Counted from the first letter of the stretch, positions 43,452-53,213 are shown. The stretch: 64,000 nucleotides of DNA from Enterobacter_D sp963521185 (GCA_963521185.1 CAUQTV010000004.1:372001-436000), one strand, 5' to 3'. Notes: generated from the sequence alone by a model not told the origin. A program made the numbers and translations.

Positions 43452-45590
43452 ATGACACCGCATGTGATGAAACGAGATGGCTGTAAAGTGCCTTTCAAAT
43501 CAGAGCGCATAAAAGAAGCCATTCTTCGTGCAGCTAAAGCAGCGGGAGTCGATGACGCAGACTACTGCGCCACCGTCGCAGAAGTTGTCAGTAACCAGAT
43601 GCAGTCGCGCGAAAAAGTCGATATCAGCGAAATCCAGACCGCCGTTGAAAACCAGTTGATGTCCGGCCCGCACAAGCAGCTGGCGCGTGCCTATATCGAA
43701 TATCGCCATGACCGCGATATCGAGCGCGAAAAGCGTGGCCGCTTGAACCAGGAGATCCGTGGCCTGGTCGAGCAAACCAACTCCGCCCTGCTCAACGAAA
43801 ACGCCAACAAAGACAGTAAAGTGATCCCGACCCAGCGCGATTTGCTGGCCGGGATTGTCGCCAAACACTATGCCCGTCAGCATTTGCTGCCGCGCGACGT
43901 GGTGCTGGCGCATGAGCGCGGTGACATTCACTACCACGATCTGGACTACTCGCCGTTCTTCCCGATGTTCAACTGCATGCTTATCGATCTGAAAGGCATG
44001 CTGACCCACGGGTTTAAAATGGGTAACGCCGAGATTGAGCCGCCGAAATCCATCTCGACCGCCACCGCCGTGACCGCGCAGATCATCGCCCAGGTCGCCA
44101 GCCATATTTACGGCGGCACCACCATCAACCGCATCGATGAAGTGCTGGCTCCGTTCGTGGCGGAGAGCTTTACCAAGCACCGTAAAATCGCCGAGCAGTG
44201 GCAGATCCCGGACGCTGATGGCTACGCCCATTCCCGCACGGAGAAAGAGTGCTACGACGCTTTCCAGTCGCTGGAATACGAGGTGAACACGCTGCACACC
44301 GCCAACGGGCAGACGCCGTTCGTCACCTTCGGTTTTGGCCTCGGCACCAGTTGGGAATCGCGCCTGATCCAGCAGTCCATTCTGCGCAACCGCATCGCGG
44401 GGCTTGGCAAGAATCGCAAAACCGCCGTCTTCCCGAAACTGGTGTTCGCCATTCGCGACGGCCTGAACCACAAGTTCGGCGATGCCAACTACGACATCAA
44501 ACAGCTGGCGCTGGAGTGTGCGAGCAAACGCATGTATCCGGATATCCTGAACTACGACCAGGTGGTGAAAGTCACCGGTTCGTTCAAAACGCCAATGGGC
44601 TGCCGCAGCTTCCTCGGCGTGTGGGAAAACGAGAACGGCGAACAGGTTCACGACGGGCGTAACAACCTGGGTGTGATCAGCCTTAACCTGCCGCGCATCG
44701 CGCTGGAAGCCAAAGGTAACGAAGAGGCGTTCTGGAAACTGCTCGACGCGCGTCTGGTGCTGGCACGCAAAGCGCTGATGACGCGCATCGCCCGTCTCGA
44801 AGGGGTCAAAGCCCGCGTCGCACCTATCCTCTATATGGAAGGGGCCTGCGGCGTGCGTCTGAAAGCGGACGACGATGTGTCGGAGATCTTCAAAAATGGC
44901 CGGGCGTCGATTTCGCTGGGTTATATCGGGATCCACGAAACCATCAACGCGCTGGCCGGTGACACGCACATGTACGACAGCGAAGCGCTGCGTGCGAAAG
45001 GCATCGCCATCGTTGAGCGTCTGCGCCAGGCCGTTGACGCCTGGAAAGAGGAGACCGGTTACGGCTTTAGCCTCTACAGCACGCCGAGCGAAAACCTCTG
45101 CGATCGCTTCTGCCGCATCGATACCGCCGAGTTTGGCGTGGTGCCGGGCGTGACCGACAAAGGCTATTACACCAACAGCTTCCACCTCGACGTGGAGAAA
45201 AAGGTCAATCCGTACGACAAGATTGACTTCGAAGCGGCCTATCCGCCCATCGCGAACGGCGGTTTCATCTGCTACGGCGAGTACCCGAACATTCAGCACA
45301 ACCTGAAAGCGCTGGAAGACGTGTGGGATTACAGCTATCAGCACGTGCCCTATTACGGCACCAACACGCCGATCGATGAGTGCTACGAGTGCGGCTTTAC
45401 CGGTGAGTTCGAATGCACCAGCAAAGGCTTTACCTGCCCGAAATGCGGCAACCACGACGCCGCCCGCGTGTCGGTTACCCGTCGCGTATGCGGTTATTTA
45501 GGCAGCCCGGACGCGCGTCCGTTTAACGCCGGTAAGCAGGAAGAAGTGAAGCGCCGGGTTAAGCATTTAGGCAACGGGCAGATCGGTTAA
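43452..45590 (+). CDS. nrdD: Anaerobic ribonucleoside-triphosphate reductase NrdD
   Basis: 712 residues, as in E. coli. An N-terminal ATP-cone (MKRDGCKVPFKSERIKEAILRAAKAAG) is followed by the glycyl-radical catalytic barrel. The four zinc cysteines are CYEC and CPKC near residues 644-665. The radical glycine lies in RRVCGYLGS near residue 681. It makes dNTPs without oxygen using formate. GGAGAGATC precedes the ATG. NrdG, the activase, follows 128 bases on after two palindromic repeats. Confidence 0.98.
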   Translation: MTPHVMKRDGCKVPFKSERIKEAILRAAKAAGVDDADYCATVAEVVSNQMQSREKVDISEIQTAVENQLMSGPHKQLARAYIEYRHDRDIEREKRGRLNQEIRGLVEQTNSALLNENANKDSKVIPTQRDLLAGIVAKHYARQHLLPRDVVLAHERGDIHYHDLDYSPFFPMFNCMLIDLKGMLTHGFKMGNAEIEPPKSISTATAVTAQIIAQVASHIYGGTTINRIDEVLAPFVAESFTKHRKIAEQWQIPDADGYAHSRTEKECYDAFQSLEYEVNTLHTANGQTPFVTFGFGLGTSWESRLIQQSILRNRIAGLGKNRKTAVFPKLVFAIRDGLNHKFGDANYDIKQLALECASKRMYPDILNYDQVVKVTGSFKTPMGCRSFLGVWENENGEQVHDGRNNLGVISLNLPRIALEAKGNEEAFWKLLDARLVLARKALMTRIARLEGVKARVAPILYMEGACGVRLKADDDVSEIFKNGRASISLGYIGIHETINALAGDTHMYDSEALRAKGIAIVERLRQAVDAWKEETGYGFSLYSTPSENLCDRFCRIDTAEFGVVPGVTDKGYYTNSFHLDVEKKVNPYDKIDFEAAYPPIANGGFICYGEYPNIQHNLKALEDVWDYSYQHVPYYGTNTPIDECYECGFTGEFECTSKGFTCPKCGNHDAARVSVTRRVCGYLGSPDARPFNAGKQEEVKRRVKHLGNGQIG

Positions 45591-45607
45591 TTTCTGCGCA
45601 GGGTTCT

Positions 45608-45686
45608 CCCCCTCACCCTACCCCTCTCCCTCAAGGGAGAGGGAACTCTTCCCCCTCTCCCTGTGGGAGAGGGCCGGGGTGAGGGC
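45608..45686. repeat. GC-rich palindromic intergenic repeats, copy 4 (double)
   Basis: Two units in a row: CCCTCTCCCTCAAGGGAGAGGG and CCCTCTCCCTGTGGGAGAGGG, the second followed by CCGGGGTGAGGGC. They fill the nrdD-nrdG gap and may separate the two messages. Confidence 0.65.
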
Positions 45687-45718
45687 ATCAGCGCGCACAA
45701 ATTCTCTGGACATTTTCT

Positions 45719-46183
45719 ATGCGATATCACCAGTACTACCCCGTCGATATAGTGAACGGGCCTGGCACCCGCTGCACCCTGTTTGTTTCAGGGTGCGTTC
45801 ACGAATGCCCTGGCTGCTACAACAAAAGCACCTGGCGGCTTAATTCCGGCCAGCCGTACACCCGGGAGATGGAAGAGACGATCATTCGCGATCTGAACGA
45901 CACGCGGGTTAAGCGCCAGGGGATCACGCTGTCCGGCGGCGATCCGCTGCATCCGCAGAACGTGCCTGAGATTTTACGCCTGGTGCAGCGCATCCGCGCC
46001 GACTGTCCTGGCAAAGATATCTGGATGTGGACGGGCTATAAGCTGGATGAGCTTACCCCCGCGCAACGGGACGTGGTGGCGCTGATCAACGTGCTGGTGG
46101 ACGGTAAATTTGTGCAGGATCTCAAAGACCCCTCGCTCATCTGGCGCGGCAGCAGCAACCAGGTTGTGCACCACCTCAGATAA
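45719..46183 (+). CDS. nrdG: Anaerobic ribonucleotide reductase activase NrdG
   Basis: 154 residues, a small radical-SAM enzyme. The cluster motif C-x3-C-x2-C is in SGCVHECPGCYN at about residues 26-33, followed by the TLSGGDPL segment near 70. It cleaves SAM to place the glycyl radical on NrdD. No strong Shine-Dalgarno is seen before the ATG; TGGACATTTTCT is the leader. Neighbour order matches E. coli. Confidence 0.97.
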   Translation: MRYHQYYPVDIVNGPGTRCTLFVSGCVHECPGCYNKSTWRLNSGQPYTREMEETIIRDLNDTRVKRQGITLSGGDPLHPQNVPEILRLVQRIRADCPGKDIWMWTGYKLDELTPAQRDVVALINVLVDGKFVQDLKDPSLIWRGSSNQVVHHLR

Positions 46184-46187
46184 AAAA

Positions 46188-46203
46188 GCCGGGCGCGCCC
46201 GGC
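46188..46203. terminator. Bidirectional terminator between nrdG and the nitroreductase
   Basis: Perfect 16-base palindrome GCCGGGCGCGCCCGGC, with AAAAAA before it. It works best for the leftward nitroreductase gene, whose strand reads TTTTTT after the stem. Confidence 0.75.
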
Positions 46204-46218
46204 CTTCATACCGCTGAC

Positions 46219-46818
46219 TTATCGTGCGACCACGAAGCGTTTTTCATCGTCGATGTACGTCTTGTCCCCTGCCGGTGCCAGGATAGAACCGAAGTTCATA
46301 TGCCCGCGCAGTTTCCAGCTGGCCGGAATGTTCCAGGTCTGCTGCACGTCCGCATCAACCAGCGGGTTGTAGTGTTGCAGGTTAGCGCCAATGCCTTTTT
46401 CCGCCAGCGCCAGCCAGACCGCGTACTGCGCGATACCGGAACTGTGTTCAGACCAGATCGGGAAGTTATCGGCGTAGGCCGCGAACTGCTCCTGCAAGCC
46501 GGTCACCACATCCTGATCTTCAAAGAACAGCACCGATCCTGCGGCGGCGGCAAAGCCGTCGAGCTTGTCAGAGGTGGCGTGGAAGCTTTCAGCCGGAACG
46601 ATTTTTCTTAACTGGTCGCGCACCAGCTCCCAGAATTTATTGTGCTCGTTGCCCAGCAGGATCAGCGCGCGGGAGCTTTGCGAGTTAAACGCCGATGGCG
46701 CTTGTTTAATGGCGTTCTGGATGGTTTCGATCACGTCATCTTCCGACAGCGGCAACGCTTTGCCGAGGGCGTAAATGGTTCTGCGTTGGGTGGCAAGTGC
46801 AAGGTAGTTGTCTGACAT
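46219..46818 (-). CDS. Nitroreductase-family flavoprotein, Frm2-like
   Basis: 199 residues from the ATG at 46818, chosen for its GGAGAAG site; the frame is open upstream to 47049, and an ATG at 46926 could add 36 residues. The pattern RRTIYALGKAL and APSAFNSQSSRALIL near residues 12-55 and FPIWSEHSSGIAQYAVWLAL near 130 match the short FMN nitroreductases related to yeast Frm2/Hbn1 and Bacillus YdgI. The substrate is not known. The 326 bases between this start and the next gene hold only that possible extension and an AT-rich promoter area. Confidence 0.8.
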   Translation of the reverse strand: MSDNYLALATQRRTIYALGKALPLSEDDVIETIQNAIKQAPSAFNSQSSRALILLGNEHNKFWELVRDQLRKIVPAESFHATSDKLDGFAAAAGSVLFFEDQDVVTGLQEQFAAYADNFPIWSEHSSGIAQYAVWLALAEKGIGANLQHYNPLVDADVQQTWNIPASWKLRGHMNFGSILAPAGDKTYIDDEKRFVVAR

Positions 46819-47144
46819 AACTTCTCCTGAGAGCGTTTCCAGTTCAAATTCCGCCGGGCGGTTGCTCTGCGCGACCGGCGCACTACGAGACAGTACGGCG
46901 TTGAAAATCCGCTGAAATGAGTTCATGTTTCCCGAATTCCTGTTTAAGCCCGTCTGGCGGGATGCTGCCGGTAAAGTATTACCTGATGCCAAAAGAGTAA
47001 GCCTGACGGCGGACAAGGAAAAGCTGAACAATTTGTCCCTGATATTCAAAAAAATAGAATGACCGTCAGGTGATGATTTTTTATTAAATAATTTCGTGGC
47101 GTTGCCGATAACTTTTTAGTCACGTTTACCCCACGGAGATGATA

Positions 47145-47546
47145 ATGAACGGTATTGAAAAAATTACCGCCGTTAGTGCTCATGGCGAATCGCATTTATC
47201 TAATCACGATAATACATCGACTATGCGGAATAATGCTAAATCCGCAGACGTTAATACTGACGCTGATGCAACCGCTGCCGATGAGAGCAGCACGAAGATC
47301 TCACTTTCGTTAAAAACGCAGGAAGAAGTCAAGAAACAACAACAGCTAAAGAAAGAAGAAATTAAGAAAACCGATTATACCCTGGAGATGTCCGGCATCC
47401 CGCTGTACGGTGGACGGCTGGTGTCGGTGGCAAAATATCCGGATGGCTCAGAGGAAATTGTTGATGCCATCACCGGCCAGAAAATAGCGCCGCAGGATTT
47501 ACCACCGGAAAATGGAATAGATCCATTAGCGAACTTGCAAAAATAA
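47145..47546 (+). CDS. Hypothetical protein
   Basis: 133 residues from the ATG at 47145, with GGAG six bases upstream; the ATG at 47139 is too close to that site. The N-terminal 65 residues are low-complexity (Ser, Asn, Asp, Ala, Thr), then a Lys/Gln/Glu-rich helix, then a compact end (MSGIPLYGGRLVSVAKYPDG and EIVDAITGQKIAPQDLPPEN). It has no signal peptide. No family is recognised. It is more AT-rich than its neighbours, so it may have been acquired. Confidence 0.6.
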   Translation: MNGIEKITAVSAHGESHLSNHDNTSTMRNNAKSADVNTDADATAADESSTKISLSLKTQEEVKKQQQLKKEEIKKTDYTLEMSGIPLYGGRLVSVAKYPDGSEEIVDAITGQKIAPQDLPPENGIDPLANLQK

Positions 47547-47591
47547 AAATACCCGCTACGCGCAGGCATTTAAATTAAATTATTAGCGAAT

Positions 47592-49502
47592 TTAAAATCG
47601 GCTTACGCATTCCATGGCGACGTTTTTAAAATCGGTAAAGTTTTCGCATGCGCATAAGCGGGCCACTGCACGCTCGCGTAAAAAGGTCACAAAAATATCG
47701 TATATCGCCATCGCTTCTTCATATTCGCTTTTGCTAATGGCGAGCAGGAAGACGATATGCGCAACGTCATCCCCCCACTGGATCCCCTGTGGGGCGAGCA
47801 CGGTATAGACCACGGTTTTCTTCGCCAGCAGGCCCAGCGCATGCGGCAGTGCAATGCCGTCGCCCAGCAGCGTGCTGACAATGGCTTCGCGCTCCACCAC
47901 CGAATCCAGAAACTCGCCGTCAACAAAGCCCTCTTCCCGCAGCCGATCGCATAGCTGCGTGAACAGCGTTTGCTGATCCACCGCCTCGTGGAGGATGTGG
48001 AAATGGCTGGCGTCGAAATACTTCTCCAGCATCCATGGCCGCGTGCGGTCCACCAGCACCAGTTTACCAATTTGCTCTAACTGGTAGTCCGTAGGGAACG
48101 GCGCGATGGTCACCACCGGTTTGTCTTTGTCGCTGACCCGCGCGGTAGTGATGACAAAATCTTCGCTGATGCTGTCGCACTGTTCGTAATCCCGCAGCGT
48201 CAGGGTGCGCGTGACCTCGATTTGCGGGTATTTGCGCTGCATCACCGCTTCTATCATGCGCGCCATGGCGTTGCCCGCGTCGCACACCAGCAGCACGCGC
48301 GGCTGACGCTGGTAACCCACGTTGTAATGGCGCTCCAGCCCGACGCCGATATGCAGCACCAGAAAACCGATTTCGTTTTCGCTGATCGCATATGGCGTGT
48401 ATTTCCCCCAGCTTGAGACGGCGGCCAGCGTCATGTCCCACGCCATGGGATAGTGCTGCTTGATGTTATCCAGCAGCGGATTGGGGATCATGATCTGGTA
48501 GCGCACGCGGGTGATCATGGTTTTGATGTGGGTGAGCAGATCCGCGTGCAGCTGGTTATCGTTTTGCAGGTTGTAGTTGTAATGGGTGTTGATGAAACTG
48601 AGGATGTAGTTCACCAGCGCTTCGTCGTCGTCGGCGCTGATGGCGCTGGGGGCTATCTCCTGCACCTGTCGCCCGGCGATGTGCACGCGCAGCCAGGCCT
48701 CTTCCGACGCCGCCAGCGGTTTTTCCGCCAGCCGTTGCAGCGAGGCCGCAATTTCCCGCGCCGCATCCCGCACGTTTTCATCGCCATCGTCGGCACTAAA
48801 TTCCGGTAGCGGGTAGCCCTCGCTGATGCGCCGCACCGCCACTGCGCAGTAGAGGCGGATAAAAAGCTCCCCTTCGTCGGTCAGGCGAATACGGTGGCGG
48901 GTGAAAATGGCGTGCAGCAGCGTTTCGAGGCGCTCCGGCACGCCCGCATTGAGCGCGTCTTCGTTGAGCAGCGGGTTTTGCGGGTCCCGCTGCGCCAGTT
49001 CCCACAGCAGATCGGTCAGACAGGCGCGAATCGCCATTTCGCTGCCAAACAGCTTCATGCCGTGGCGTGGACGGGTTTCCAGCGTCAGATGATAGCGGTG
49101 AAACCACTCCCGCACCTCTGCCATGTCGTTTTGCAGCGTGGCGCGGCTGACAAACCACTCGTCGGCGAGATCTTCAAGCTTGAGGGAAAACGCCGAGGTC
49201 AGAAAGCGCACCACCAGATAGTGCACGCGCGCCTGGCCGGTACGCGGAATGCGTAACCCGCGCGGCCGGTCGGTTTGCAGCGACTGGTAGCGCGTGGCGT
49301 CGTCGATTTTAAGCTGGTAGCCATTGCCACGGCTGAGAACAAACTGCGCGCCGTGGCTGACAAGCAGGGCGTTGAGCGCGGTGATGTCGGCTCTGACGGT
49401 GCGCGTGGTAACCGACAGCCGCTGCGCCAGCTCGTCCTGCGGCAGCGTCTCGTTTTGCAGCATGTGAAAAAGCTGCGCTAAACGTTGGTTCGGAAATCGC
49501 AC
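47592..49502 (-). CDS. PRD/EIIB/EIIA transcriptional regulator (MtlR/LicR type)
   Basis: 636 residues. It has an N-terminal helix-turn-helix (LAQRLSVTTRTVRADITALN at 25-44), a second Mga-like helix-turn-helix (LADEWFVSRATLQNDMAEV at 112-130), two PRD domains (about 180-280 and 290-395), an EIIB-like domain with Cys407 (VCDAGNAMA), and a C-terminal EIIA domain with phospho-His554 (GIALPHA). This build is that of DNA-binding PTS-controlled activators, not short RNA antiterminators. It is last in a nine-gene operon and probably controls it. Its EII-like sites imply that phosphotransferase flow through the neighbouring system sets its activity. Confidence 0.88.
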   Translation of the reverse strand: MRFPNQRLAQLFHMLQNETLPQDELAQRLSVTTRTVRADITALNALLVSHGAQFVLSRGNGYQLKIDDATRYQSLQTDRPRGLRIPRTGQARVHYLVVRFLTSAFSLKLEDLADEWFVSRATLQNDMAEVREWFHRYHLTLETRPRHGMKLFGSEMAIRACLTDLLWELAQRDPQNPLLNEDALNAGVPERLETLLHAIFTRHRIRLTDEGELFIRLYCAVAVRRISEGYPLPEFSADDGDENVRDAAREIAASLQRLAEKPLAASEEAWLRVHIAGRQVQEIAPSAISADDDEALVNYILSFINTHYNYNLQNDNQLHADLLTHIKTMITRVRYQIMIPNPLLDNIKQHYPMAWDMTLAAVSSWGKYTPYAISENEIGFLVLHIGVGLERHYNVGYQRQPRVLLVCDAGNAMARMIEAVMQRKYPQIEVTRTLTLRDYEQCDSISEDFVITTARVSDKDKPVVTIAPFPTDYQLEQIGKLVLVDRTRPWMLEKYFDASHFHILHEAVDQQTLFTQLCDRLREEGFVDGEFLDSVVEREAIVSTLLGDGIALPHALGLLAKKTVVYTVLAPQGIQWGDDVAHIVFLLAISKSEYEEAMAIYDIFVTFLRERAVARLCACENFTDFKNVAMECVSRF

Positions 49503-49530
49503 GTCGGTGTCCTCGTTTGCGGCGGTGGGC

Positions 49531-50271
49531 TTATCCCACCAGCGCTTTGGTCATGGCCAGCAGCTTACGCACATCGTCCGGGCGGGTGTCGCCGCTGGCT
49601 TTATCAATGATTGAACTATAGATATGCGGGATGATTTTGCTCACGCCCGCGTCGAGCGCGATGCGCAGGATCTCATTAAAGTTCTCCAGATCAATACCGC
49701 CGGTCGGCTCCAGCCAGAAGTCGTGGCGGGCGCAGGCATCGGCAACCGCCTGATATTCATCGCGACACGCCAGCCCGCCCATCGGAAAATACTTAATTGA
49801 GCTACCGCCCATGTCTTTTAACAGCGCAATGGCCGTGTCGATGGGCACAATACCGTCGGCGGCTTTGCTGCTCAGCGGTCCGGTGGAGATTTTTACCTGG
49901 CCGACGGTACCGGTGGGCGACACCAGTCCATTCACCACCGTCTGAGACTGCCCAAGCAGCGCGCGGCTGGTTGCCACGCCGGTGAACACCTGGTTGACGT
50001 GCTGCGGTTGCACCTCGCGGGAAATGGCGCTGACCATCGCCGACTGGTTCGGATCCCCCGCCCCCAGTCCCACCGACAGCGCGTTATCAATCCGCCGGGC
50101 GTAGTCGCGCATATCCGCTACGGCGCTTGCCACGTCCGGGTAATTTTTCGAGAGAACGCCCACCAGCACATGCCCTTCGGCAGCCTCGTAAATGGCGCTG
50201 GCGTTGGTTTTTGATCCCGCCAGTACGTTCAGGCATACGCGGTCACGGTAAAAATTCGGCGTCAGTGTCAT
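49531..50271 (-). CDS. dgaF: 2-dehydro-3-deoxy-6-phosphogluconate aldolase, DgaF type
   Basis: 246 residues. It matches the DgaF family, which splits KDG-6-phosphate to pyruvate and glyceraldehyde 3-phosphate in D-glucosaminate use. The Schiff-base lysine is likely in GGSSIKYFPMGG near residue 160; EPTGGIDLENF near 190 is the phosphate loop. It is unlike the Eda-type aldolase in sequence. It overlaps dgaE by four bases (ATGA), so both are made together. Confidence 0.88.
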   Translation of the reverse strand: MTLTPNFYRDRVCLNVLAGSKTNASAIYEAAEGHVLVGVLSKNYPDVASAVADMRDYARRIDNALSVGLGAGDPNQSAMVSAISREVQPQHVNQVFTGVATSRALLGQSQTVVNGLVSPTGTVGQVKISTGPLSSKAADGIVPIDTAIALLKDMGGSSIKYFPMGGLACRDEYQAVADACARHDFWLEPTGGIDLENFNEILRIALDAGVSKIIPHIYSSIIDKASGDTRPDDVRKLLAMTKALVG

Positions 50272-51386
50272 GCCGTTGTCTCCTTGTTCAGCACGTCGGC
50301 AATGCGACGGGCAACGATCGCTAACTGGTCTGCGGACACGCTGCGCACATCCGCTTCGATAATGCCTTCGTTGGCCTTGTAGCCACGAAAATAAATGGCG
50401 TATTCGCCCTGCTTTAACGCGTTCACTACCTCACCGGTGGCGATGCCGGTGACGGCTTCGTCAAAGGCGATCTCGGTGCGGGCGATGTCGCGCCCGGCGC
50501 TGTCCCACACCACACGGGCGCTTACGCCGTTAAGCGCGTTGAGCTGCGCGATGAACGGCGTCATTTTTTCGACCATTTCCGCACCGCTCTCTTTTGCCGC
50601 ACTCAGGTAATGTTCAATGGCGCAGGTCAGGCCGAGAATGCCCTCTTTGCCAACTTTCATGGCGCGGCCAATGCCGGCGGTCTGGCGCTTCACCCACTCC
50701 ACGTACTGCGCTTTGCCGATCACCAGCCCGCTGGTTGGCCCTTCAATGGCCTTCGCGCCGCTGTAAATCACCAGATCCGCGCCGGAACGGACGTAGCACT
50801 GCAAATCTTCTTCCGCCGCCGCATCGACGATCAGCGGCACATTGTGCTTACGCGCCACCACCGCCGCCTGTTCAACGCTGAGCATGCTTTTTTGCACGCA
50901 GTGGTGAGATTTGATGTAGAGGATCGCCGCCGTGCGCGGGGAGATCGCCGCCGCCAGCTGATCGGCGGAGCACTCGTTGGCATAACCCGCTTCCACGATT
51001 TTGCCGCCGCCCAGCGCCACCATCGTGCCCACCGGCGCGCCAAAGTTGACGTTGTGCCCGCGCGGCAGCACGATTTCGTTGTGCTCAATCACCGTGCTGT
51101 GCAGGTTTTCCAGCAGCCAGTCGTTGTCTTTCACCAGCACCGCCGCCACCGACTGGGCAATGCCCGCCGAGGCGCAGGAGACGACCGTTGCCCCTTCAAC
51201 CTCCAACAGCCTGGCAATATACTCCCCGGTCTTGTTGACCAGGTCTTTCATCTCAAAATAGTGATTCATGCCGGTCATCACCGCATCGACCACCTCCGGG
51301 CGCGGGGTGGACACGCCGAGCGCCGTCATGCGCCCTGATGCGTTAATCACCTGTTTTAAATCGTATTTTTCATAGATCGAAGACAT
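50268..51386 (-). CDS. dgaE: D-glucosaminate-6-phosphate ammonia-lyase, DgaE type
   Basis: 372 residues from the ATG at 51386 (GGGAG eight bases upstream); a GTG at 51395 is the longer option. It is a PLP enzyme of the SelA-like fold, with the lysine in YSGAKAIEGPTSG near residue 213. ASAGIAQSVAAVLV near 77 and SHHCVQKSMLSVEQAA near 160 are further conserved parts. The family converts D-glucosaminate 6-phosphate to KDG-6-phosphate and ammonia. With dgaF it forms a two-step route to central metabolism. The exact substrate here may differ, since the usual dga PTS genes are missing. Confidence 0.88.
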   Translation of the reverse strand: MSSIYEKYDLKQVINASGRMTALGVSTPRPEVVDAVMTGMNHYFEMKDLVNKTGEYIARLLEVEGATVVSCASAGIAQSVAAVLVKDNDWLLENLHSTVIEHNEIVLPRGHNVNFGAPVGTMVALGGGKIVEAGYANECSADQLAAAISPRTAAILYIKSHHCVQKSMLSVEQAAVVARKHNVPLIVDAAAEEDLQCYVRSGADLVIYSGAKAIEGPTSGLVIGKAQYVEWVKRQTAGIGRAMKVGKEGILGLTCAIEHYLSAAKESGAEMVEKMTPFIAQLNALNGVSARVVWDSAGRDIARTEIAFDEAVTGIATGEVVNALKQGEYAIYFRGYKANEGIIEADVRSVSADQLAIVARRIADVLNKETTA

Positions 51387-52503
51387 GTTCTGCACTCCCT
51401 TGTTCTGTCAGATAAACGCGGCCTGCGCGCACGGCGGCGAGCGGCACCAGCACGGTGTCAGCGTGCAGGCTGTCGTTTTCCGCGTCGGTAAACATCACCG
51501 GCTGGCGGCGCTTAGCGAAAATAGTGAGATCGGCATCCAGGCCCGGCGCGAGGCGGCCTTTGTGGGCGAGGCGCAGACCGTCGGCGGCGCTGGCGGTAAC
51601 GCATTCGATCACCTGCGGCAGCGACATGCCAATGGCGAGGAATTTGGACATCACCCGCGCCAGCGAATAAACCGGGCCGTTGATGCGGTTGCGGCAGTAA
51701 ATATCCGAACTGATGGTGTGCGGCAAAATGCCAAGGCGAATGGCCTGCCGTGCCACGTCAAAACTGAAGCTGGCGCTGCCGTGGCCAACGTCGAGGCGCA
51801 CGCCGCGCTTAATGGCGTCGATAACTGACGCACGCAGCGCACCCGCCGGGGTCAGAATGCGGTTGGGTTTGCCGTTGTAGCAGTGGGTGATGATATCGCC
51901 CGCGCTCAGGCGTTCGGCGATATCGTCCAGATTCGGCGGGTTATTACCGATGTGCACCATCAGCGGTAAATCGCCGTTCTCTTTCTGGAAAGTTTTGGCG
52001 CGCGCCAGCGGCGCGATGCCGTTATCGCCCACCACGCTGCTGCTCATGCGCGCCTTCAGCCCGACGATAAAATCCGGGTAGCGCTTAACCGCCTCGCGCA
52101 CGGCGTCGCCGTCAATGTTCGCCATGTTTGCCAGCTCGTTTTGCGCAATCAGCCCCACGCGGGAGATGTTCAGCAGCGCGTAAACGTCGGTCGCCGCATT
52201 GCGGGTAATCGCATAGAAATCATCCACATCATCCGCGCCGGTGCTGCCCGCGTCCACCACCGTGGTGACGCCCGTCGCGATGCCGATGCTGTCCGGCTCG
52301 TCGTGGTAAATCGGCGAATTCGGGTAGCAGTGCACGTGCGAATCAATCCAGCCCGCGCTGACGTAGTGCTCGCCGTTGAGATCGAGGGTGCTAAGGGCGG
52401 TACCGCTTATGTCGCCCAGCGCCGCGATTTTGCCGTCCTTTAACGCGATATCCGTAATGGTGTCGTCCACCCGTCGCGCGCGACGCAGGAGTAAATCAAA
52501 CAT
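51370..52503 (-). CDS. Amidohydrolase/deacetylase family metallohydrolase
   Basis: 377 residues, amidohydrolase superfamily. The metal ligands are seen as HVH in GWIDSHVHCYPN near residue 57, a probable carbamylated lysine in VGLKARMSSS near 151, HIGNNPPN near 185, HCYNGKPN near 212 and an Asp in the C-terminal half. It would remove an acyl group or open a cyclic amide before DgaE acts. Relatives are annotated as dihydroorotase-like or deacetylase without proof. Its stop overlaps the dgaE start. Confidence 0.8.
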   Translation of the reverse strand: MFDLLLRRARRVDDTITDIALKDGKIAALGDISGTALSTLDLNGEHYVSAGWIDSHVHCYPNSPIYHDEPDSIGIATGVTTVVDAGSTGADDVDDFYAITRNAATDVYALLNISRVGLIAQNELANMANIDGDAVREAVKRYPDFIVGLKARMSSSVVGDNGIAPLARAKTFQKENGDLPLMVHIGNNPPNLDDIAERLSAGDIITHCYNGKPNRILTPAGALRASVIDAIKRGVRLDVGHGSASFSFDVARQAIRLGILPHTISSDIYCRNRINGPVYSLARVMSKFLAIGMSLPQVIECVTASAADGLRLAHKGRLAPGLDADLTIFAKRRQPVMFTDAENDSLHADTVLVPLAAVRAGRVYLTEQGSAEHVFDL

Positions 52504-52516
52504 TTTTCTCTCCTTT

Positions 52517-52548
52517 GCCGGAGGGCGGCTACGCCTTATCCGGCCTGC
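52517..52548. repeat. REP-type palindrome inside the operon
   Basis: GCCGGAGGGCGGCTACGCC followed by its near complement ending CCGGCCTGC, in the gap between the DUF4310 gene and the amidohydrolase gene. It may shield the upstream transporter part of the message. Confidence 0.65.
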
Positions 52549-52559
52549 AACGGCAAGGC

Positions 52560-53201
52560 TTATAGCGCCACCGGGAAAATAGAGCCTAAAATCATCGCGC
52601 CCAAAATTGCGCCACCGGTGATCGGCTTCTGCCAGAGATAAAACAGCAGCGCGCCGATCAGCGATCCAATCCCGATCGGGATCGAGGCAGTCATGGCGCT
52701 GAGAATGATCAGCGGCCCAAGGAAGCGCCCGGAGGCGTTGCCCGCGCCCATCATCACGTCCGCGCCGTAGGTGGAGTCGCTCTGGTTGATGGTGAACTTA
52801 CGCGCCAGAATGATCAGGTAGCCAATCGCCAGGCCAATCACCAGGCCGGTGATCAGCGCAGCGCCAAAGTTTGCCACCGGGAAAACAAATCCCGCGCCCA
52901 GCAGCAGCGCCGGCACGCCAAGGCCGACGCCGGTCTGGATCGCCCCGCCGATGTCGAGGATGCCGACCAGCGATCCTTCAATGATGCGGGCAAACAGGAA
53001 GCTCGCGCCGAAGGCCGCGACCGCGCCATACACGCCGGTGTCCATCCCCGCACGCAGCATCGACACAAACGCCACTTCGTTAAACGCGCCAATGCCGTAG
53101 AGGTAATACATATGTGTCCCGGCGAACACGCCGGAGGAAAGCAGGCCAACGAAGATCGGGAACGACCAGTCGGCGTACCAAAAACCTTTATTCTGTTCCA
53201 T
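52560..53201 (-). CDS. DUF4310 family membrane protein
   Basis: 213 residues with about six hydrophobic helices and many Gly and Ala (FPIFVGLLSSGVFAGTHMYYL, ILDIGGAIQTGVGLGVPALLLG). It belongs to the set annotated as DUF4310, always found beside DUF4311 and DUF4312. No transport signature of known families is seen. With DUF4311 it likely forms the membrane channel of the system; by analogy it could be half of a split EIIC. That role is inference. Confidence 0.75.
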   Translation of the reverse strand: MEQNKGFWYADWSFPIFVGLLSSGVFAGTHMYYLYGIGAFNEVAFVSMLRAGMDTGVYGAVAAFGASFLFARIIEGSLVGILDIGGAIQTGVGLGVPALLLGAGFVFPVANFGAALITGLVIGLAIGYLIILARKFTINQSDSTYGADVMMGAGNASGRFLGPLIILSAMTASIPIGIGSLIGALLFYLWQKPITGGAILGAMILGSIFPVAL

Positions 53202-53213
53202 GTCAGGCTCCTG

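Noticed and set aside
43500..45455. 651-codon open frame opposite nrdD
   Set aside because: Antisense shadow of a conserved gene; composition is typical of such shadows.
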